Positions 6,108 to 10,190 of a DNA stretch of 10,190 nucleotides are shown here, piece by piece. Below the pieces are notes generated by a model. It did no database searches. It saw only the letters and a program-made list of their open reading frames with translations, and was not told the origin of the DNA. The translations under genes were made by a program, and so were the position numbers. The DNA lies in assembly GCA_900757285.1 (NCBI GenBank), contig CAAENI010000095.1:1-10190 (forward strand), given 5' to 3'. Position 1 is the stretch's first letter. The number at the start of each line of letters is the position of its first letter. The stretch is from an uncultured Collinsella sp. (lineage in GTDB: Bacteria > Actinomycetota > Coriobacteriia > Coriobacteriales > Coriobacteriaceae).

Positions 6108-9017
6108 ATGAGGGTCGAACTTAAGGAATTCCAGGCCGGGGCTGTCGCTGCCTTGGCAAACAGGTTGCAGTCGATGCGTCGCCGCTATGAGCGGGACGGC
6201 GAACTGTCTTCGGTGTGCCTCGCATCTCCCACGGGCTCGGGCAAGACGGTCATGTGCGCGGCAGCCATCGAAGCGCTCTTCTTCGGAGACGACGATCTGG
6301 GCCTCGTTCCCGACGAGAACGCCGTGGTCCTTTGGCTCTCTGATTCCCCGAGCCTGAACGAGCAGACGGGCGTGCGCTTCTCCAATGTGTCGGACAAGCT
6401 CGCAGACAGCGTTCTCGATAGGCGCCACCTGGTCACGATTACCAACGACTTCGGAGCCGCGCACGATATTCTCGAGCCCCGTCACGTTTATTTCCTCAGC
6501 AAGGACCTGCTCAGCAAGAATGGCCTGCTCACCAAAGGTGGTGAGGCCAATTCCGGGCGTATGTTCTGGGACATCCTTGACCGCACCATCAGGGACCCCG
6601 AGCGCAACCTCTACCTGTTCATCGACGAGGCACACCGCGGCTTGGGCGCCAATGCCTCGAGCGAACGCGGCACGGCGACTATCTACGCAAACCTTATTGA
6701 TGGGCTTGATGGCCGGGCCGCGATGCCCGTCGTCGTCGGGATTTCCGCCACACCGCAGAGGTTCGAGGCGGCCATGGACCAACGCGCCGATCGCGTGCGT
6801 ATGCCAAAGGTCGCTGTGACCCCTCGCGAGGTCCAGGAGTCAGGTCTGCTCAAGGACATCATCGAGTTGCGCGTGCCAGAGAAGGACGACCCAGTCGAGC
6901 ACCAGTACCTCACTATGGCGTGCGAGCGCTATGCCTTGGCCTGCCGCGAGTGGGGCGAGTACTGTGCCCGCGAGGGCGAGAGTCCCGTCAACCCGCTGCT
7001 GCTCATCCAAGCGGCGGACAACGTGAGCAGCTCGGCCCTGGCTGAGATGTGCGACCAGATCACGAGTCTGGTCCCCGGCCTTTCCGAGGCGATGTCGTTC
7101 GCCAACGTCTTCGGCGAGCATAAGGACATCGCGGCGGGAAAATATCTCATCCCCTATGTCGAGCCCGAGTTCGTTCAGGACACCTCGCGCATTCGCGTGC
7201 TCTTCGCCAAGGAGGCTGTCTCCAACGGATGGGACTGCCCGCGAGCGGAAGTCATCTTCTCGCAGCGCAGGCGTTCGGACTCGACCTATATCGCGCAGCT
7301 CGTGGGACGTATGGTACGCACTCCACTTGCGCGGCGCATCGAATCCGATGATCTTTTGAACTCCGTCGCCTGCTACCTGCCCCAGATCAATCCCGAGAGC
7401 ACTCAGGACGTGGTCGACTACCTCATGGGCCGCAAGGACGACATGGGCGAGAGCTCCATTGGCAAGCAGAACATCGTTCTCAACCCCGTGACTATCACGG
7501 CGGCTGCGCCCAAGTCCGAAGCCGACTACCAACAGGAGCTCAAGGCGTACGAGGAGAACGAGAAGGCCATCGAGGCGGCGCGGCAGGCACAACCCGGCTA
7601 CCAGGCGCCGCTTGCCGGCATCGCGATTCAGGAGCCGTTGGACATGCAGGGAACGCGGCCCTCGCTTGCCTCGGCGGTCAGGCCCGTCGACGTCCCGGCG
7701 CCAGAAGCGGAGCTGGCGCCTCAGCCCGCAACGGGCAACTACGTTGCAGCGTCTGCCCCGCAGCAACCTGCGACACCTGAGCCAAGTTCCACACAGACCG
7801 AGCCGACCCAGCCCGTCTCGGTCGTAAAACCCGTGCCCATGGCAAAGCCCAAGCCGCCCACCAAACGCGAGCAGTCTTTCACGCATCAGGAGTGGCAAGG
7901 CATCCGCACAGCCTTCGATTCCATCCCCGTCCAGCGCATTCCGAAGAAGGCTAGAAACGAATTCCAGAGCCTGGTTAAGACGGCGACTCTGCTTGTCGAG
8001 ACTGGCCTCGATGTCAATGCCGCGGCCGACGTGAAAAAACAGTTCGTCCAGAAGCTCAAGGGATACATCGTTGCTAACGAGGACGAGTACCGCGAAGCCA
8101 AACACGACGTAGAGGTTGCCGAGACCGTCAAGATCACGCTCGACAAGCTCAACGAGACTGAGGACCAGGAGCAGGAGGAAGCCCGCACGGACGCCGAGGG
8201 CCTCAGAAAGGCCGCCCGCGACGCCGACATACATTTCACTAAGGAGTTTGCGAATGAGTATCGTCGCGTCAACTTCAAGGAGCTTGGGCGCCCCGAGTGC
8301 GACCTGCGCCTTGCCGCAGCGGTGCGCACGCAGGCCATCGTTGATGCGCTCGAGGGCTGGGCGGCTCAATGCCGAAAGGAATACTTCGATAAGGTCGATG
8401 GATCTGGCGATTATGACTACCTTAACGACTCGGCAAAGCAGCGTTACGACGAGCTGGCCCGTGAAACCGAAGGCAAGCGCCTCACAAAGATAGAGTGGCC
8501 CACGTCTGCCAGCACGTCGGATGACTTCGCTAAGTATCCGTGCCATATCGTGCAGAAAGAGGACGGCCTCTGCCCGCTCGACTTGAACCCGGCGGAAGAC
8601 TATATCGTTAGGAACGAATTGGCAAAGAATCGCACGGTTGCCTTCTATCGCAATCCGTCGGGCAGCATGTCTGCCAAGGCGTTTTCGATTCCGTACATGT
8701 CTTCGGTGGGACGCAAGGCCCTGCATCCAGACTTCCTCTTCTTCGTGAAGGACGGTGACGGGACAATCAAACCGTCGATCGTCGACCCGCACGGAGATTT
8801 CCTCAGTGACACGCTTGCCAAGCTCAGGGGGTACGTTGCCTATCTACGTGAGTATCCCTACGTGTTTAAGCAGGTGCTTTTCGTTGGGGACATGGGAGGG
8901 GGCGTATACAAGGTGCTTAACCTCTTGCGCGCCGATGTGCAGGATGCCGTTATGGGCTACAGCGATGTCGATTGCAAGGCGCTCTTCTATAGTTCGTATG
9001 CAAACGACTACCAATAG
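6108..9017 (+). CDS. res: Type III restriction enzyme Res (DEAD/DEAH helicase-nuclease)
   Basis: A 969-aa ATP-dependent translocase/endonuclease that works only in complex with Mod, cutting DNA when unmethylated sites are met. Superfamily 2 motifs are clear: Walker A PTGSGKT (41-47), DEAH (173-176), SAT (213-215) and motif VI QLVGRMVRT (397-405). A charged stretch (about 465-515) leads into a Pro/Ala/Gln-rich, probably disordered linker (about 518-590). A largely helical, Glu/Lys-rich region follows (about 590-800). The C-terminal nuclease-like part has PD at 874-875, DPH at 893-895 and Lys905. This resembles PD-(D/E)xK, but with His where Lys is usual. The ATG at 6108 lies 2 bp after the mod stop with GGTGAGG just before it, so translation is probably coupled to mod. 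Length is normal for Res and no frameshift is seen. When mod is OFF, Res lacks its specificity partner. Confidence 0.93.
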   Translation: MRVELKEFQAGAVAALANRLQSMRRRYERDGELSSVCLASPTGSGKTVMCAAAIEALFFGDDDLGLVPDENAVVLWLSDSPSLNEQTGVRFSNVSDKLADSVLDRRHLVTITNDFGAAHDILEPRHVYFLSKDLLSKNGLLTKGGEANSGRMFWDILDRTIRDPERNLYLFIDEAHRGLGANASSERGTATIYANLIDGLDGRAAMPVVVGISATPQRFEAAMDQRADRVRMPKVAVTPREVQESGLLKDIIELRVPEKDDPVEHQYLTMACERYALACREWGEYCAREGESPVNPLLLIQAADNVSSSALAEMCDQITSLVPGLSEAMSFANVFGEHKDIAAGKYLIPYVEPEFVQDTSRIRVLFAKEAVSNGWDCPRAEVIFSQRRRSDSTYIAQLVGRMVRTPLARRIESDDLLNSVACYLPQINPESTQDVVDYLMGRKDDMGESSIGKQNIVLNPVTITAAAPKSEADYQQELKAYEENEKAIEAARQAQPGYQAPLAGIAIQEPLDMQGTRPSLASAVRPVDVPAPEAELAPQPATGNYVAASAPQQPATPEPSSTQTEPTQPVSVVKPVPMAKPKPPTKREQSFTHQEWQGIRTAFDSIPVQRIPKKARNEFQSLVKTATLLVETGLDVNAAADVKKQFVQKLKGYIVANEDEYREAKHDVEVAETVKITLDKLNETEDQEQEEARTDAEGLRKAARDADIHFTKEFANEYRRVNFKELGRPECDLRLAAAVRTQAIVDALEGWAAQCRKEYFDKVDGSGDYDYLNDSAKQRYDELARETEGKRLTKIEWPTSASTSDDFAKYPCHIVQKEDGLCPLDLNPAEDYIVRNELAKNRTVAFYRNPSGSMSAKAFSIPYMSSVGRKALHPDFLFFVKDGDGTIKPSIVDPHGDFLSDTLAKLRGYVAYLREYPYVFKQVLFVGDMGGGVYKVLNLLRADVQDAVMGYSDVDCKALFYSSYANDYQ

Positions 9018-9273
9018 AAGATTGATTGGATACCGACTCCGAAGTGTGCTCAGTTTAGGGCTATACAAAACAACAAAGGAGGAAAACGAGGAATCAAGGC
9101 GGTCGATACGTCAATCGAACGGTTCACAGCTTATTGACGGCCATTTTTATAGCGATTTCTGCCCCTTCGACGAGCGTTTCAAGAGGGGGCATGCGCTTGC
9201 TTAGCAAGTGCTTCCTTTGTTGACGAGTCGGAGCATATTGCTTCGGGACATGCCGCTAGGAAGGATAAAGGAT
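9018..9273. other. Spacer between res and the hypothetical gene
   Basis: These 256 bp hold no convincing gene. At 9075-9082 there is a perfect AAAGGAGG ribosome-binding motif, but no ATG, GTG or TTG follows at a usable distance, so it may mark a decayed gene start. The stem-loop GCGCTTG (9193-9199) / CAAGTGC (9205-9211), with one G-T pair and a five-base loop, is followed by TTCCTTTGTT and could be a weak terminator for the R-M operon. TTGACG (9220-9225) looks like a -35 box but has no good -10 partner. Confidence 0.4.
9193..9220 (+). terminator. Possible weak terminator after res
   Basis: A seven-pair stem (one G-T pair) at 9193-9199/9205-9211, loop CTTAG, is followed by a T-rich but interrupted tail. 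It lies 175 bp beyond the res stop and before the next ORF. The interrupted tail makes intrinsic termination uncertain. Confidence 0.35.
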
Positions 9274-9774
9274 ATGAATAAAGAAACAAAATTGGGCGAC
9301 GGAGTCGCTAGTGAGGTAAAGGAAGAAATCAATCGCGAGTTGTCTTCGATGGCCAAGGCCCTCATTCGGATTTTGTTCGCATACCTTAACGATAAAGTTC
9401 AGGGCATTGATATTGATGATATTCTAGGAAAACTTAGCAAGAAAGACGAGGATGAGATTATCTCCCTATGGTCTTCTCAGCTCGTAGAAGAAGGCTTACT
9501 GCCAAGTGGATATGGCGGCTTGCCAAATGATTTACTTATTGAAAATTTGCACCAAACGGGTTATGTGGACGGTCTTTATAGCGGATATGTTCTTGCAATG
9601 ATTTCGCTGATAGACAACAATGCGCCTCACGAGTTGATTGCTTCCGTAAAAGACGATCTTTTCCCTAAACCTATAGCATTGCGCTATAGAGATTGCCATG
9701 AGTTGGCCGCGCGCCTTGACGATGAGAAATATCGTTGGGCCAAATGCCCACCAAAGGATGATCCAGTTGATTAA
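9274..9774 (+). CDS. Hypothetical protein, unrecognised island cargo
   Basis: A 166-aa protein I do not recognise. The first third is charged and helical (KETKLGDGVASEVKEEIN, then SSMAKALIRILFAYLND). A middle acidic segment (GIDIDDILGKLSKKDEDE) follows, then a Gly/Tyr-rich stretch, GYVDGLYSGYVLAMISLID. There is no signal peptide and no clear membrane segment, so it is probably cytosolic. The ATG at 9274 is chosen because AGGAAGGAT lies about 8 bases upstream. An in-frame ATG at 9250 and a TTG at 9208 would add 8 or 22 residues, the latter starting inside a hairpin. GC is about 40-50%, lower than the backbone and similar to the central part of mod, which supports recent acquisition. It sits between res and the right-hand repeat, so a role in defence or island upkeep is possible but unsupported by any motif. 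Confidence 0.65.
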   Translation: MNKETKLGDGVASEVKEEINRELSSMAKALIRILFAYLNDKVQGIDIDDILGKLSKKDEDEIISLWSSQLVEEGLLPSGYGGLPNDLLIENLHQTGYVDGLYSGYVLAMISLIDNNAPHELIASVKDDLFPKPIALRYRDCHELAARLDDEKYRWAKCPPKDDPVD

Positions 9775-9913
9775 AGATCTTGAATCGGCCTTTCAGTTTT
9801 ATGCGTGGGGACCAAATGAGGACCAAATTCAGTTGAAGAAACGCCTGTTAATTTGTGGTGCAAATAACTGGACTACACTTCTACCTGCGGATCTTGTTAT
9901 CGAGTGGGAATAG
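9758..9913 (+). CDS. Small ORF ending inside the right direct repeat
   Basis: A 51-aa frame from an ATG at 9758 that overlaps the end of the preceding gene by 17 bp; AAAGG touches the start codon, which is poor spacing. In-frame ATGs at 9698 and 9722 exist but lie deeper in the neighbouring gene with no better signal. The sequence is Trp/Leu-rich towards its end and has no recognised domain. Its last four residues, IEWE, are identical to the last four of GuaA because its 3' end is the right copy of the guaA repeat. It could be a real small gene whose stop is supplied by the attachment site, a frameshifted tail of the preceding protein, or a chance frame. Confidence 0.35.
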   Translation: MIQLIKDLESAFQFYAWGPNEDQIQLKKRLLICGANNWTTLLPADLVIEWE

Positions 9914-9918
9914 GAAAT
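9899..9918. repeat. Right direct repeat (attR-like), copy of the guaA 3' end
   Basis: ATCGAGTGGGAATAGGAAAT, matching the guaA end at 18 of 20 positions, with the 12-bp core at 9902-9913 exact and in the same orientation. Only these few bases of guaA are present, as expected for an attachment-site duplication rather than a gene duplication. It marks the probable right boundary of the island that carries the R-M operon. Confidence 0.75.
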
Positions 9919-9924
9919 TCTTTG

Positions 9925-9971
9925 GTTATGGGGGTATATAATAGATTCTCTTTAGGATACACCCCCATAAC
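9925..9971. repeat. 11-bp inverted repeat flanking a TATAAT box
   Basis: GTTATGGGGGT (9925-9935) and ACCCCCATAAC (9961-9971) are exact reverse complements separated by 25 bp. A consensus -10 hexamer TATAAT (9937-9942) lies in the loop, without a good -35 upstream. There is no T-tract after the right arm, so it does not read as a standard terminator. It may be an operator/promoter or the end of an element; it starts 6 bp after the right guaA repeat. Confidence 0.5.
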
Positions 9972-9984
9972 TATATGAATTGAC

Positions 9985-10190
9985 CTGCTGACTCCAATGA
10001 AGATTGGAGGGTAACGGCCAGGGGTGACGGCCCAGCGAGTGTTATTTTGCGAGCTATGCGCGTTGAAAGCGACCTTTCGTGGTATAAACTACTTGCCGGA
10101 AGCCGCGGCTTTCAGAGTACGGCTTACGTGTACGTTTAACCTCCGTGGGCGACGGGGTGCCGCAAGGCGTAGAATATCGCCCACCTGTAG
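9985..10190 (+). other. Hairpin-rich region, possible structured RNA (unidentified)
   Basis: No ORF is visible in these 206 bp, but several local helices are. CTCCAAT-GAAG-ATTGGAG (9992-10009) has 7 bp. GAAAG-CGAC-CTTTC (10065-10078) has 5 bp. AAGCCG/CGGCTT is a 12-bp palindrome within the segment GCCGGAAGCCGCGGCTTTC. GTGGGCGA (10145-10152) pairs with TCGCCCAC (10177-10184) around an inner GCC-GCAA-GGC hairpin with a GNRA loop (10159-10168). Such density suggests a folded RNA that may continue past the window. Candidates are a 5' intron domain, an omega/HEARO-type RNA ahead of a mobile nuclease gene, or a leader RNA. None is recognised by sequence. Confidence 0.35.

Noticed and set aside
6840..8792. 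650-codon minus-strand frame opposite res
   Set aside because: Leu/Arg/Gly-rich antisense shadow. res on the plus strand has all helicase motifs and a coupled start.
9160..9230. Short minus-strand frame, ATG to stop, of 22 codons opposite the res-hypothetical spacer
   Set aside because: Too short, starts within a hairpin and has no ribosome-binding site.

Overview
The window looks like chromosome of a high-GC anaerobic actinobacterium, most plausibly a Coriobacteriia member such as Collinsella. This rests on core genes near 60% GC with strong C/G third-position preference and on the general style of GuaA and the asparaginase. It is an inference, not a database match.

Backbone (1-3212). A small XRE-type regulator gene (92-310, +) sits downstream of a perfect 24-bp palindrome. 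It converges on a cytoplasmic L-asparaginase gene (1346 to 333, minus). A 267-bp intergenic region then leads divergently into guaA, GMP synthase (1614-3212, +).

Island (about 3213-9913). The last bases of guaA (3198-3217) recur at 9899-9918 with 18 of 20 identities, including an exact 12-bp core with the stop codon. The 3' end of guaA is a known integration site for genomic islands, so the intervening 6.7 kb looks like a small island. A terminator (3227-3260) and about 400 bp of low-GC sequence without a convincing gene come first. Next is an operon: a 55-aa ribbon-helix-helix protein (3694-3861), a type III DNA methyltransferase gene mod (3861-6105) and a type III restriction/helicase gene res (6108-9017). 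A perfect 26-bp palindrome made of ACGTAATT units lies directly before the first gene. Two unrecognised ORFs (9274-9774 and 9758-9913) fill the space up to the right-hand repeat. No integrase gene is visible between the repeats.

The mod gene is split by a run of ten G (4117-4126). As written, translation stops after 90 residues. Losing one G (or gaining two) joins the two parts into one 747-aa Mod with DPPY and FAGSGTT motifs. This is the signature of a phase-variable type III system, here in the OFF state. The middle of mod is much lower in GC than its ends, as expected for an exchanged target-recognition domain.

Right end (9914-10190). An 11-bp inverted repeat is followed by about 200 bp rich in short hairpins, one of them GNRA-capped inside an 8-bp stem. 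It may be a structured RNA or the 5' part of another element. I could not identify it.
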